From the NCBI RefSeq assembly GCF_000967865.1, contig NZ_JXRU01000039.1, positions 186,001 to 250,000 of the forward strand: DNA of 64,000 bases. Direction: 5' to 3'. The DNA comes from Microbacterium sp. SA39. Its GTDB lineage: Bacteria; Actinomycetota; Actinomycetes; Actinomycetales; Microbacteriaceae. The position numbers and the translations under genes were made by a program. The notes below the pieces were generated by a model. The model was not told where the DNA came from. It saw nothing but the letters and a program-made list of their open reading frames with translations, and searched no databases. Below are positions 11,444-19,563 of this stretch, piece after piece (the stretch's first letter is position 1; each line of letters starts with the position of its first letter).

Positions 11444-11722
11444 TCAGGCTGTCGGCGCGGGTGGCCGGTAGGCGTCGCGGCGATGCGCGATTCTCACGAC
11501 CAGAAGAGTGCCTGCTTCCTCATTCAGGCTGAAGAAAACTCGGTAGTCGCCGCGTCGCGCGGATCGGAGACCCTCAAAATCGCGCTGCAGCGGCTTGCTC
11601 ATGCGAAGTGGATTCTCCGGAAGCGTGCGGGTGATGAACTCGATGACCGCCTGTGCGATCCTCACCGGCAGCCGATCCAACCCGCGCAGGGCGGCGTCGG
11701 AGAACCGGACGTCCCAGGTCAT
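11444..11722 (-). CDS. RelE/ParE-family toxin
   Basis: The compact 92-aa protein begins MTWDVRFSDAALRGLDRLP. It has a RelE-type core with PLQRDFEGLRSARRGDYRVFF and a final LVVRIAHRRDAYR, where the basic and aromatic residues correspond to the usual RNase surface. RelE-family toxins cleave mRNA in the ribosome A site. The start overlaps the stop of the Phd/YefM antitoxin by four bases (11719-11722), the normal antitoxin-first order. Length and motifs give no sign of inactivation. Confidence 0.88.
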   Translation of the reverse strand: MTWDVRFSDAALRGLDRLPVRIAQAVIEFITRTLPENPLRMSKPLQRDFEGLRSARRGDYRVFFSLNEEAGTLLVVRIAHRRDAYRPPAPTA

Positions 11723-11994
11723 AGAGGTCGAAGACCGTAGCGAGCTCGCACGTCCTCGGCACTGTGAGTCTCGCCGGCATCGAGCTGGCGGCGGGCATCG
11801 GCGACATCTTCATGGATGCCGGGCTGCGACAGCCAGAACAGCGTCTCATGCAGCGACTCGAGGGCATCCTTGCTGATCAGGACTGCGGCCGCGTGGCCGT
11901 GACGGGTGATCTCGATCATCTCGTGCTCGCGCTCCACCTGATCGACCAGGCCGGAGAGCTTGTCCTTGGCTTCACTCAGGGAGACAGTGTGCAC
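11719..11994 (-). CDS. Phd/YefM-family antitoxin
   Basis: From GTG 11994 the protein has 91 residues beginning with the typical HTVSLSEAKDKLSGLVDQVE DNA-binding and dimerisation region. A toxin-binding tail (GIHEDVADARRQLDAGETHSAEDVRARYGL) follows. The frame is also open from a GTG at 12000, but 11994 is preferred because it lies six bases after the TAATCT hexamer. The antitoxin neutralises the RelE-type toxin encoded after it and, with the toxin, should repress its own promoter through the palindrome at 12007-12020. Confidence 0.88.
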   Translation of the reverse strand: MHTVSLSEAKDKLSGLVDQVEREHEMIEITRHGHAAAVLISKDALESLHETLFWLSQPGIHEDVADARRQLDAGETHSAEDVRARYGLRPL

Positions 11995-12000
11995 GCACAC

Positions 12001-12020
12001 AGATTAGCCTGATTTCAGGC
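12001..12020 (-). promoter_or_regulatory. Toxin-antitoxin promoter with operator palindrome
   Basis: A minus-strand -10, TAATCT (12006 to 12001), lies six bases before GTG 11994. Directly upstream is a perfect inverted repeat, GCCTGA-TT-TCAGGC (12007-12020), inside the promoter spacer. This is where a Phd/RelE complex would be expected to bind for autoregulation. Confidence 0.5.
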
Positions 12021-12085
12021 CGATGGGTAGCCATAATACTGGCCTACGGTGCGAGCGCGCCTCACGGCTCCCGCATAATCGAGGG

Positions 12086-12439
12086 GTGACTGCCACTGCG
12101 ACGATCCCCTCCCTCGACGGCCGCCGATTCCGGATGGTGTCGTCGACGACCTCGGCGGTCGACCCCGAATCGCCCAGCGTCTTCAAGTACTTCGAGCGTG
12201 ACGGCGCGATCTGGGGCGGGTACGAGGGCGACACCGTCACGTTCGGCAAGTTCGTCGGCACGCGCACGGCCGACACGATCTGGGTGTCGTTCGTGCACGT
12301 TCTCGTCGCAGACGGCACCGTGGTGACAGGAGACGGCGAGAGCGAGCTCGAGCTCACCGAAGACGGGCGCGTCCGCCTCGTCGAGCACTACGAGATGCAC
12401 GGGCTCCCGCAGCTCAGCGTGTGCGAGGAGATCGTCTGA
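12086..12439 (+). CDS. Small beta-rich protein of unknown function
   Basis: The 117-aa protein starts at GTG 12086, six bases after CATAAT (12074-12079), so it is probably leaderless. Its alternating pattern (SVFKYFERDGAIWGGYEGDTVTFGKFVG, then ESELELTEDGRVRLVEHYEMHG) suggests a small lipocalin-like beta barrel. Similar proteins are sometimes labelled N-acetylglutamate synthase, but no acetyltransferase motif is visible here, so I would not use that name. There is no signal peptide. It is divergent from the toxin-antitoxin pair and monocistronic. Confidence 0.65.
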   Translation: MTATATIPSLDGRRFRMVSSTTSAVDPESPSVFKYFERDGAIWGGYEGDTVTFGKFVGTRTADTIWVSFVHVLVADGTVVTGDGESELELTEDGRVRLVEHYEMHGLPQLSVCEEIV

Positions 12440-12442
12440 CGC

Positions 12443-12549
12443 GCGTTTCGTCTCGCTGGCGCTCGCTCAACGACCGGAGCGAGCCGAAGACCCGCTCAAC
12501 GACCGGTCGTTGCGTTTCGTCTCGCTGGCGCTCGCTCAACGACCGGAGC
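12443..12549. repeat. Two tandem copies of a REP-like palindromic repeat
   Basis: A 38-bp unit beginning GCGTTTCGTCTCGCTGGCGC and ending CTCAACGACCGGAGC occurs identically at 12443-12480 and 12512-12549. Between them is a partial copy with the perfect 16-bp palindrome CAACGACCGGTCGTTG (12497-12512). A third relative lies at 35069-35112. The pair sits 3' of the gene ending at 12439 and 3' of the convergent Lrp gene ending at 12554, the usual place for bacterial REP or REPIN elements. Confidence 0.75.
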
Positions 12550-12553
12550 ATGG

Positions 12554-13141
12554 TCAACGGGGCGGGAGCGCGTCGCGGCCGGGCGAGGCCGGCGTCCAGC
12601 GCGTCATCCCGAGCGGGACCTCGACGCTGCGCTCCGGCAGATCGCCGGGGAGCAGGTACGGGCGGCGGATGACCTCGTCGAGCACCACGACGCTGACGAC
12701 GGTCCGCACCTCGGGCAGCTGAGCGATCACACCGGTCGAGAACTCGTGCACACCGCTGACGTCGACCGCACGGATCAGCAGCATCGCGTCGTGTTCGCCC
12801 GTCGTGATGGCGCACCACTCGACATCCGGCATCTCCAGCACACGGTCTCGGAAAGACGCCCAAGCCTGGGGCAGCACGGTGACGAAGACGAGCGCACCGA
12901 TCGAGAGTCCGGCCTTGGCCTGATCGACCCGAGCGCTGAACCCGGTGATGACGCCGTCGTGCATGAGGGATTCGACGCGCGTGTACGCATTCGCCCTCGA
13001 GATGCCCACCTTGTCGGCGAGCGCGGCGATCGAGACGCGACCGTTATCACGCAGCACATCGAGGATTCTGTATGCGGTCTCGTCCAAAGGGGCAGCACTT
13101 CGTCCAGAATGCTTCGACGGTTCGGCATCCTTGCTGGACAT
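12554..13141 (-). CDS. Lrp/AsnC-family transcriptional regulator
   Basis: From ATG 13141 the protein has 195 residues. The N-terminal winged helix reads LDETAYRILDVLRDNGRVSIAALADKVGISRANAYTRVESL in sense (residues about 17-57), followed by GVITGFSARVD and a RAM/ligand-binding domain with EWCAITTGEHDAMLLIRA. It should bind DNA as a dimer or octamer and sense an amino acid or peptide-derived ligand. The start is set by GGGAG five bases upstream, though the frame is open further. It is divergent from the peptide ABC operon and is the likely local regulator. The basic, proline-rich C-terminal tail is longer than usual. Confidence 0.9.
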   Translation of the reverse strand: MSSKDAEPSKHSGRSAAPLDETAYRILDVLRDNGRVSIAALADKVGISRANAYTRVESLMHDGVITGFSARVDQAKAGLSIGALVFVTVLPQAWASFRDRVLEMPDVEWCAITTGEHDAMLLIRAVDVSGVHEFSTGVIAQLPEVRTVVSVVVLDEVIRRPYLLPGDLPERSVEVPLGMTRWTPASPGRDALPPR

Positions 13142-13219
13142 ATTGCTCCCTTGGCGCATCATTCTGGACAGAGCATGTCGGTGCGACCCGTACTCTCTGG
13201 ACACATCGTCGCATATGAT
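13102..13219. promoter_or_regulatory. Candidate Lrp sites and dpp promoter
   Basis: The motif CTGGACA recurs at 13134-13140, 13164-13170 and 13197-13203, spaced about 30-33 bp (near three helical turns). An inverted copy of ATTCTGGAC lies at 13102-13110. A TATGAT hexamer at 13214-13219 is a good -10 for the transporter genes. Phased repeats around the regulator's own start are typical of Lrp-family autoregulation; binding is inferred. Confidence 0.4.
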
Positions 13220-13292
13220 GCGAATCTGATCACCGGTCGTCCACATCTGGGTCGACCACACCCGAATGTACTCCTCGCCTCTGGAGGCTCTC

Positions 13293-14879
13293 ATGTCGTC
13301 ACGTCGCAGCACGTCAGTCATCGCGATCGGAGCCACAGCTCTCCTCGCGCTCGCCGGTTGCTCCGGGGGCAACTCCGCCAACAACGGCGACCAGTCCGGA
13401 GGTGCCGACTCGCTCGTCATCGACACCGCGTTCTCGATCGAGACGGCCGACCCCGGTCACACCTACGACCCGACCGGCAACATGATCGCGAAGGCCCTGT
13501 ACGAGACGCTCGTCGACTTCGAGGGCTCCGACGTCTCCACGCCTGTCCCGGGTCTCGCGTCGTGGGAGCAGAACGAGGCGGCGACCGAGTTCACGTTCAC
13601 GCTCGAGGGCGACCGCGTCTTCTCCGACGGCTCCCTGGTCGAGGCGAAGGACGTCGTCTTCACCCTCCAGCGCATCCAGGGCATGACCGAGGCGAAGCCG
13701 AACTTCCTCCTCGGCGGCCTCACCATCACCGAGGTCGACGACAAGACGATCTCGTTCGTCTCCGAGACTCCGCTGCTGCAGCTGCCCGCGATTCTCGCGA
13801 ACCCGGCTCTCGGCATCGTGAACGCGGATGTCGTGATGGAGAACGGCGGCACGACCGACGGCTCCGACACCGCCCAGGAGTTCCTCGACGGCGAGTCGGC
13901 CGGCTCCGGCCCGTTCATCCTCGACACCCTCGACCTCAGCTCGCAGGTGGTGCTGACCAAGAACGACGAGTACAACGGCGACGAGGAATCGGAGTACTCC
14001 CGCGTCGTCGTGCGCAACGTCTCGGAGAGCGCCACGCAGCTCGCCAACCTCAAGGGCGGCGACTCGATGGTCGCAATGGACCTGAACGGCGACCAGGTCG
14101 CCGGCCTCGGCGACGACCTCACGGTCGAATCGGTCCCGTCGGGCCAGACGATCTTCCTGCTGCTCAACCAGTCGGATGCCGTCGCCGGCGAGCTCGCGAA
14201 CGTCAAGCTCGCCGAGGCGATCCGCTACGCCCTCGACTACGACGCCCTGCTCGAGCTCGCAGGTGCCGGCGCCGTGCAGGCGACCGGCGTGATCCCGCCC
14301 GGATTCGAAGGCGCGCTCGAGACGGGCGTGGAGCAGGACCTCGACAAGGCCGAGGCAGCCCTCGCAGAAGCCGGCTACACGGGTCAGACCCTGAAGCTGC
14401 AGTTCCCGAACGACTACCCGGTCGGCGGCGTGGAGTTCACCCCGCTCGCCGAGCGCGTCCAGGCGCAGCTCGAAGAGGCCGGCATCACGGTCGAACTCGC
14501 CCCGGCACCGTTCGCCACCGAACTCGACGCCTACGTCGCAGGCACCGAGGGCTTCGGCCTGTGGTTCTGGGGTCCGGACTACGCGGACTCCGCGAACTTC
14601 CTCCCCTTCGCCCCGGGTCTGAAGGTCGGACTCCGCTCCGGCTGGGCAGCCGAGGCCAACCCCGAGATCGCCGGGATCGCCGCGGGCGCGGCCAGCGCGA
14701 CCGATGAGGCCGTGCGTGCCGAGGCGTTCACCGCGTTCGCCGAGGCCATGCAGGCCGAGGGACCTTTCGTCCCGCTGATCGTGCCCGGCCGCAACATCGC
14801 GACCGCGGGCGACGTCGAAGGCGCGGTGTACAACTCCGTCTGGGAGATGGACATCGCCGAGATCGCCCCGGCCGGCTGA
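13293..14879 (+). CDS. Peptide/oligopeptide-type ABC substrate-binding lipoprotein
   Basis: The 528-aa protein is a family 5 extracellular solute-binding protein (DppA/OppA/NikA type). Its N-terminus is a lipoprotein signal (SVIAIGATALLALAGC, lipid-bearing Cys about residue 23) followed by a Gly/Asn-rich linker. The mature domain shows FSIETADPGHTYDPTGNMIAKALYE and EAIRYALDYD, which fit the fold. It should capture a peptide or similar ligand at the outer membrane face and hand it to the following permeases. ATG 13293 was chosen because TGGAGG lies six bases upstream; an open frame begins 27 bases earlier. It is the first gene of a five-gene operon. Confidence 0.92.
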   Translation: MSSRRSTSVIAIGATALLALAGCSGGNSANNGDQSGGADSLVIDTAFSIETADPGHTYDPTGNMIAKALYETLVDFEGSDVSTPVPGLASWEQNEAATEFTFTLEGDRVFSDGSLVEAKDVVFTLQRIQGMTEAKPNFLLGGLTITEVDDKTISFVSETPLLQLPAILANPALGIVNADVVMENGGTTDGSDTAQEFLDGESAGSGPFILDTLDLSSQVVLTKNDEYNGDEESEYSRVVVRNVSESATQLANLKGGDSMVAMDLNGDQVAGLGDDLTVESVPSGQTIFLLLNQSDAVAGELANVKLAEAIRYALDYDALLELAGAGAVQATGVIPPGFEGALETGVEQDLDKAEAALAEAGYTGQTLKLQFPNDYPVGGVEFTPLAERVQAQLEEAGITVELAPAPFATELDAYVAGTEGFGLWFWGPDYADSANFLPFAPGLKVGLRSGWAAEANPEIAGIAAGAASATDEAVRAEAFTAFAEAMQAEGPFVPLIVPGRNIATAGDVEGAVYNSVWEMDIAEIAPAG

Positions 14880-14890
14880 GCGGGGCCTCC

Positions 14891-15952
14891 ATGACGACGG
14901 TGGCGGTGCAGAGCCAGGCGCAGCGGCGCAGATCGCCCCTGGTCGGGTACCTGCTGCGCCGGGCCGGCACCTCTCTGCTCCTGCTGGTGGGCGTGACCAT
15001 CGTCACGTTCACGCTCACCAACCTGGTGCCGGGAGACCCGGTCTCGGCGGCGCTCGGCGAGGGCGCCTCGCAGAACCCGGAGACCCGCGAGGCGTTCATC
15101 AAAGCGCAGGGACTCGATCAGCCGCTGTTCGTGCAGTACTTCATCTACATGGGGAACCTGCTCCGCGGGAACCTCGGCACGTCGCTGGTGACCGGGCGCC
15201 CGGTCACCAGCGACCTCGCCACGGCGGTGCCCGCGACCATCGAGATCGCGATCGGTGCCATCATCCTGAGCCTCGCGGTCAGCATCGTGCTCGGAACGCT
15301 CGCCGCCTACCGCCGCGGACTCGTCACCGATCAGGTGATCCGCGTGGTCACGCTGATCGGACTGAGCGTGCCGACGTTCTGGCTGGCACTGGTCAGCTTC
15401 TACGTCTTCTTCCTCGAGCTGCGCATCGCGCCGGGCTCGGGACGCATCTCCCCGTCGATCACCCCGCCGCCCCGGGTGACCGGCCTCTACACGGTCGACT
15501 ACCTCCTCAACGGCGACGCTGTCGGCTTCTTCGATGCGCTCGCTCACCTCGCTCTTCCCGTGCTCGTCCTGTCGCTCGTCACGATCGGCCTGCTGACCCG
15601 GTTCATCCGCACCTCGGTGCTCGAGGTGCTGGGCAGTGACTACGTGCGCGCCGCGCGGTCCAAGGGACTCCCGGCGATGCGCGTCATCCTCGACTACGTG
15701 CTGCGCGGCGCCTCGCTCCCGATCCTCACGATCGTCGGCGTCGCCTTCGGTTCGCTGCTCTCCGGCACCGTCCTCGTCGAGTCGGTGTTCGCCTGGCCGG
15801 GCCTCGGCACGTACGCCTACAACTCGGCGGCCAACCTCGACCTTCCCGGCATCATGGGCGTCGGTCTCGTCGTGGGCGTCATCTACCTCCTCATCAACTT
15901 CGTCGTCGATCTGCTGTACGGCGTCCTCGACCCGAGAGTGAGGATCGCATGA
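14891..15952 (+). CDS. Dipeptide-type ABC permease (DppB-like)
   Basis: The 353-aa protein has six predicted membrane helices, starting with GYLLRRAGTSLLLLVGVTIVTFTL, the standard DppB N-terminus with NLVPGDPV after it. The cytoplasmic coupling loop ends with DYVRAARSKGLPAMRVILDYVLRGASLPI, the EAA-type signature that contacts the ATPases. It forms the transmembrane pore with the next gene product. It begins 11 bp after the binding-protein stop and ends overlapping the second permease by four bases. Length and features are typical. Confidence 0.92.
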   Translation: MTTVAVQSQAQRRRSPLVGYLLRRAGTSLLLLVGVTIVTFTLTNLVPGDPVSAALGEGASQNPETREAFIKAQGLDQPLFVQYFIYMGNLLRGNLGTSLVTGRPVTSDLATAVPATIEIAIGAIILSLAVSIVLGTLAAYRRGLVTDQVIRVVTLIGLSVPTFWLALVSFYVFFLELRIAPGSGRISPSITPPPRVTGLYTVDYLLNGDAVGFFDALAHLALPVLVLSLVTIGLLTRFIRTSVLEVLGSDYVRAARSKGLPAMRVILDYVLRGASLPILTIVGVAFGSLLSGTVLVESVFAWPGLGTYAYNSAANLDLPGIMGVGLVVGVIYLLINFVVDLLYGVLDPRVRIA

Positions 15953-16857
15953 GCCGCATCGCCGCAGCATCCCCGGCCGGGCGCTTCCGCTTCCGCTGGC
16001 CGCGTGCCTGGCGCACGCCCCTCGGCATCATCGGCACGGTCATCGCCGGCGCCTGGATCATCGTCGCCTTCACAGCCCAGTGGTGGGTGCCCTACGGCCC
16101 GAACGCCCAGGTGCTCCCGCGCCTGCAGCCGCCGGGGATCGACACTCTTCTCGGCACCGACGGCAACGGCCGCGACATCTTCTCCCGTCTGATGACCGGT
16201 GCGACCGTGAGCCTGCCCCTGGCCCTCATGCTCGTGATCGCGGCCATGATCATCGGCACCGTGGTCGGCGCGCTCGCCGGGTACTTCGGCGGATGGCTCG
16301 ATGAGACGCTCATGCGCATCACCGACCTGTTCATGGCGTTCCCGACCGTGATCCTCGCGATGGTCGTCGCGGCATCCCTCGGCCCGTCGCTCTTCAACGC
16401 GGTCATCGCGGCGATCGTCGTGTCGTGGCCGCAGTACTCGCGCGTCACGCGCAGCATCGTGCTGAGCCTGCGCGGCCAGAACTACGTGATCGCCGGACGC
16501 CTGCTCGGCCACTCGCCGGTGCGCACGCTGTTCGTCGACATCCTTCCGAACATCGCCGGCCCCGTGCTGGTGCTCGCGACGCTCGACATCGGCGCGGCGA
16601 TCCTGCTCCTCTCCGGTCTCTCCTTCCTCGGTCTCGGCGCGCAGCCCCCGACGGCGGAGTGGGGCTCGATGATCTCGGGCGCGATGCAGAACTTCGACGC
16701 CTGGTGGCTCGGGGTTTTCCCCGGGCTCGCGATCCTGACGGTCGTGCTGGCGTTCAACTTCCTCGGCGACGCGATGCGCGACGTGCTCGACCCGACCGCA
16801 GAGGTCGTGCACGAGAAGAAGGATGAGCACCAGGCGTCCGCGGGGGTGCTGGCATGA
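15949..16857 (+). CDS. Dipeptide-type ABC permease (DppC-like)
   Basis: The 302-aa inner-membrane protein has an N-terminal helix (PLGIIGTVIAGAWIIVAFTA), the LLGTDGNGRDIFSRLMTGATVSL motif typical of DppC/OppC proteins, and a C-terminal EAA-type loop (QNYVIAGRLLGHSPVRTLFVDILPN). Five or six helices are visible. It pairs with the upstream DppB-like subunit. The start overlaps the previous stop (ATGA, 15949-15952) and its stop overlaps the next ATPase in the same way, so the operon is translationally coupled throughout. Confidence 0.92.
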   Translation: MSRIAAASPAGRFRFRWPRAWRTPLGIIGTVIAGAWIIVAFTAQWWVPYGPNAQVLPRLQPPGIDTLLGTDGNGRDIFSRLMTGATVSLPLALMLVIAAMIIGTVVGALAGYFGGWLDETLMRITDLFMAFPTVILAMVVAASLGPSLFNAVIAAIVVSWPQYSRVTRSIVLSLRGQNYVIAGRLLGHSPVRTLFVDILPNIAGPVLVLATLDIGAAILLLSGLSFLGLGAQPPTAEWGSMISGAMQNFDAWWLGVFPGLAILTVVLAFNFLGDAMRDVLDPTAEVVHEKKDEHQASAGVLA

Positions 16858-17714
16858 GCGCCCGCGCCGTCGCGACGCGCGACGCCACCCTCAGCATCCG
16901 CGATCTCACGATCGACATCGGACGTCCGCTCGTCCGCGGCGTCTCGCTCGAACTCCTGCCCGGTCGCATCCACGGCCTTGCCGGCGAATCGGGGTCGGGC
17001 AAGACGCTGACCTCGCTCGCGGTACTCGGGCTGCTCCCGCGTCAGGCGCGGACCGGCGGCTCGATCACGCTCGCGGGGGAGGAGCTCCTCGGCCTCGGCC
17101 GCCGCGCGCTCAACCGCGTGCGGGGGAAGCGCATCGCGATGATCTTCCAGGACCCGTCGGCATCCCTGCATCCGCAGCTCCCGATCGGGCGTCAGCTCAC
17201 GGATCACATGCGCGTGCACCTGGGGCTCAAGGGGCCGGCCGCCCGGGAGCGCGCCGTCGAGCTGCTCCAGACCGTGCAGGTGCCGAACCCGGCGGAAGCG
17301 CTCAAGCGCTACCCGCACCAGTTCTCCGGCGGACAGCGCCAGCGCATCGCGATCGCCTGTGCCCTGGCGTGCGACCCCGAAGTGCTCCTGGCCGATGAGC
17401 CCACCACGGCGCTCGACGTGACCGTGCAGGCCGGCATCCTCCAATTGCTGCGCGATCTCGCGATCGAGCGGAATCTCGCCGTGCTGCTGGTCACGCACGA
17501 TCTCGGCGTCATGAGCGCGATCGCCGACGAGGTCGCCGTGATGAAGGACGGGCGCATCGTCGAGCTCGCGGACCGCGAGACGCTGTTCCGCGATCCGCAG
17601 CACGAGTACACGCGGACGTTGCTCGCCGCGCTGCCGGGGTCGAAGATCGCGGATGCCGAGAGCGCGGATGCCGCGCCGGCGGATGCCGCGGACGAAGGGG
17701 ATGCACATGAGTGA
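16854..17714 (+). CDS. Dipeptide-type ABC ATPase (DppD-like)
   Basis: The 286-aa cytoplasmic ATPase has a Walker A motif (GESGSGKT, about residue 45), Q-loop (IFQDPSASLHP), signature (FSGGQRQRIAIA), Walker B (EVLLADEPTTALD) and switch His (VTHDLG). It powers uptake together with the DppF-like ATPase encoded next. The C-terminal oligopeptide-transporter extension is short and ends in an Ala/Asp-rich repeat (ADAESADAAPADAADEGDAHE), unlike the usual Cys-containing tail. The stop overlaps the next gene by eight bases. Confidence 0.92.
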   Translation: MSARAVATRDATLSIRDLTIDIGRPLVRGVSLELLPGRIHGLAGESGSGKTLTSLAVLGLLPRQARTGGSITLAGEELLGLGRRALNRVRGKRIAMIFQDPSASLHPQLPIGRQLTDHMRVHLGLKGPAARERAVELLQTVQVPNPAEALKRYPHQFSGGQRQRIAIACALACDPEVLLADEPTTALDVTVQAGILQLLRDLAIERNLAVLLVTHDLGVMSAIADEVAVMKDGRIVELADRETLFRDPQHEYTRTLLAALPGSKIADAESADAAPADAADEGDAHE

Positions 17715-18546
17715 GGTCGCCGTCCTCGACGCCCGCGACGTGGTCGTGCGGTACCCGGGCAACCCGCCCGTGGTCGCCGTGAACGAGGTGTCGCTGCGGG
17801 TCGCGCCCGGTGAGACCGTGGCGCTCGTCGGCGAGTCCGGCAGCGGAAAGTCGAGCTTCGCCCGCGCCGTCGTCGGCATCGAGAAGGCCGCAGCGGGCAC
17901 CGTGCTCTTCCGTGATGCGCCCGTGTCGCCGCTCGGCATCCGTCGTCGTGCGACGGCGCTCACCGGCATCCAGATGGTGTTCCAGGACCCGTCGACGTCG
18001 TTGAATCCGCGGCGGCGGGTCGGCGACCAGATCGCCGATGGCATCGCGACCGCGCGTGCACGCGGCGCCGAGGGTTCGACGGTCGCCGAGTGGCTCGAGC
18101 GCGTCGGCCTGCCCGCAGAGATGGCGTCGCGCTTCCCGCATCAGTTCTCCGGTGGGCAGAAGCAGCGCATCGCGATCGCCCGTGCGCTCGCCGCCCGCCC
18201 GTCGCTCCTGGTGGCGGATGAGCCGATCTCAGCGCTCGACGCGTCGACCCAGACGAGCGTCGCCGCCCTCATGCGCGACCTCGTGGCGGAGTCGGGGGCC
18301 GGGATGCTGTTCATCTCGCACGACCTCGCCGTGGTCCGCCGCATCGCCGACCGCACGTTCGTGATGTTCGCCGGGCGCGTGCTGGAGTCGGGGCCGACCG
18401 ATCAGGTGTGGTCGGCGCCGCAGCATCCGTACACCCGGGCGCTGCTCGCCGCGATTCCGGAGCCGGACGGAGCCGGACGCATCCCGGTCGCGCCGTCGGT
18501 GGGCGACCGCGAGGTCTGGGCGGAGATCCCGGCTGTCCTGAACTGA
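17707..18546 (+). CDS. Dipeptide-type ABC ATPase (DppF-like)
   Basis: The 279-aa ATPase has Walker A (GESGSGKSS), Q-loop (VFQDPSTSLNPRRRVG), signature (FSGGQKQRIAIA), Walker B (SLLVADEPISALD) and switch His (ISHDLA). It is the second nucleotide-binding subunit of the importer. ATG 17707 overlaps the end of the DppD-like gene by eight bases and has GGGG-rich sequence upstream; a longer open frame upstream is ignored. The final codons (EIPAVLN) recur, with synonymous differences, just after the IS481 element downstream. Confidence 0.9.
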   Translation: MSEVAVLDARDVVVRYPGNPPVVAVNEVSLRVAPGETVALVGESGSGKSSFARAVVGIEKAAAGTVLFRDAPVSPLGIRRRATALTGIQMVFQDPSTSLNPRRRVGDQIADGIATARARGAEGSTVAEWLERVGLPAEMASRFPHQFSGGQKQRIAIARALAARPSLLVADEPISALDASTQTSVAALMRDLVAESGAGMLFISHDLAVVRRIADRTFVMFAGRVLESGPTDQVWSAPQHPYTRALLAAIPEPDGAGRIPVAPSVGDREVWAEIPAVLN

Positions 18547-18586
18547 CCGGAGGTGCTGCCACCTTCGGTCGGCCCATGCGGCTAGC

Positions 18587-19558
18587 TGTTCTTCCCCGGG
18601 ACGTTGTGAACGTTTGACGTAGCGAAGACCTCCGGGAGGATGTGGGTACCACCCTCACTTCGTTCACCGGAGGTCTTCGTGACTCACGCTAATGCTCCCT
18701 TGACGCCGGAAGGGCGTCGTCGTCTTGCTTCGTTGATTGTTGATGACGGTTGGTCGGTGCGCGTCGCTGCGCAGCGGTTCCAGTGTTCGCCGGCGACGGC
18801 GTCGCGGTGGTCGCGCCGCTATCGGGCTGGGCTGCCGCTGACGGACCGCAGCTCTCGGCCGGTATCGTCGCCGACGCGGCTGTCGTTGCGCGCTGAGCGG
18901 CGTGTGATCGCTCTGCGGTTCACGCGTCGCTGGGGTCCGCATCGCATTGCCTGGCATCTGGGCATTCCGCGCTCGACGGTCGGCCGGGTCCTGACGCGCT
19001 ATCGGATGCCGTTGCTGGAGCACCTGGACCAGTCCACCGGCCTGCCGATCCGCAAGCCCAAGCCCATCCGCTACGAAATGAGCCGCCCGGGCGAGCTCGT
19101 CCACGTCGATATCAAGAAGCTCGGTGTGATCCCCGACGGCGGCGGTTGGCGCATGCACGGCCGCGGCTCCACGCAAGATCGTCAAGCCGGTGTTGCCCGT
19201 GATCGGGCCGCCCGCCGGGGCGCGTCATCATCACGCGGCTACGTGTTCCTGCATCACGCCGTCGATGATCACTCCAGGCTCGCCTATTCGGAACGGCTCG
19301 AAGATGAGCGCGGCGAGACCGCAGCCGGCTTCTGCATTCGTGCTCGCGCGTTCTTCGCCGAGCACGGCAGCACCGTCACCGCGGTCATGACCGACAATGG
19401 CGCCTGCTATCGCTCGCACATATTCGCCGCAGCACTCGGCGCCAACGTCAAGCACCTTCGAACTCGCCCGTTCCGACCGCAATCCAACGGCAAGGTTGAA
19501 CGCTTCAACCGCACCCCTGGTTCCTCAGCCCGCGTTCACAACCTCCCGGGGAAGAATA
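18587..19558 (+). mobile_element. IS481-family insertion sequence, internally deleted
   Basis: The 972-bp element is bounded by 26-bp terminal inverted repeats, 18587-18612 and 19533-19558, which match at 24 of 26 positions (core TTCTTCCCCGGGA-GTTGTGAACG with one mismatch). Both ends abut an NCTAGN hexamer (GCTAGC at 18581-18586, TCTAGG at 19559-19564), the known target of IS481-type elements. The outer bases of the two hexamers differ, so they are not a clean target duplication. The left end holds a hairpin that covers the transposase ribosome site. The transposase gene lacks part of its 3' region. Confidence 0.88.
18623..18679 (+). promoter_or_regulatory. Hairpin sequestering the transposase ribosome site
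   Basis: The arms CGAAGACCTCCGG (18623-18635) and CCGGAGGTCTTCG (18667-18679) are perfectly complementary over 13 bases. The right arm contains the GGAGG ribosome site and the first base of the GTG start. Transcripts entering from the upstream operon would fold this stem and block translation, a known way for insertion sequences to limit transposase made by read-through. Confidence 0.6.
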
Positions 19559-19563
19559 TCTAG
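18679..19563 (+). pseudogene. IS481-family transposase with internal C-terminal deletion
   Basis: From GTG 18679 (GGAGG five bases upstream) the frame gives 294 residues. An N-terminal helix-turn-helix region is followed by an RNase H-like DDE domain with D144 (LVHVDIKKLG), D239 (VMTDNGACY) and E274 (SNGKVERFNRT). Full-length relatives continue for some 30-40 residues after VERFNRT before the conserved ending. Here VERFNRT runs directly into PGSSARVHNLPGKNI, so an in-frame internal deletion is likely. The TAG stop (19561-19563) lies outside the element, in the flanking CTAG target. The enzyme is probably inactive. Confidence 0.8.

Noticed and set aside
12086..12439. N-acetylglutamate synthase label for the 117-aa protein
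   Set aside because: No GNAT acetyl-CoA motif is visible; the pattern is a small beta barrel.
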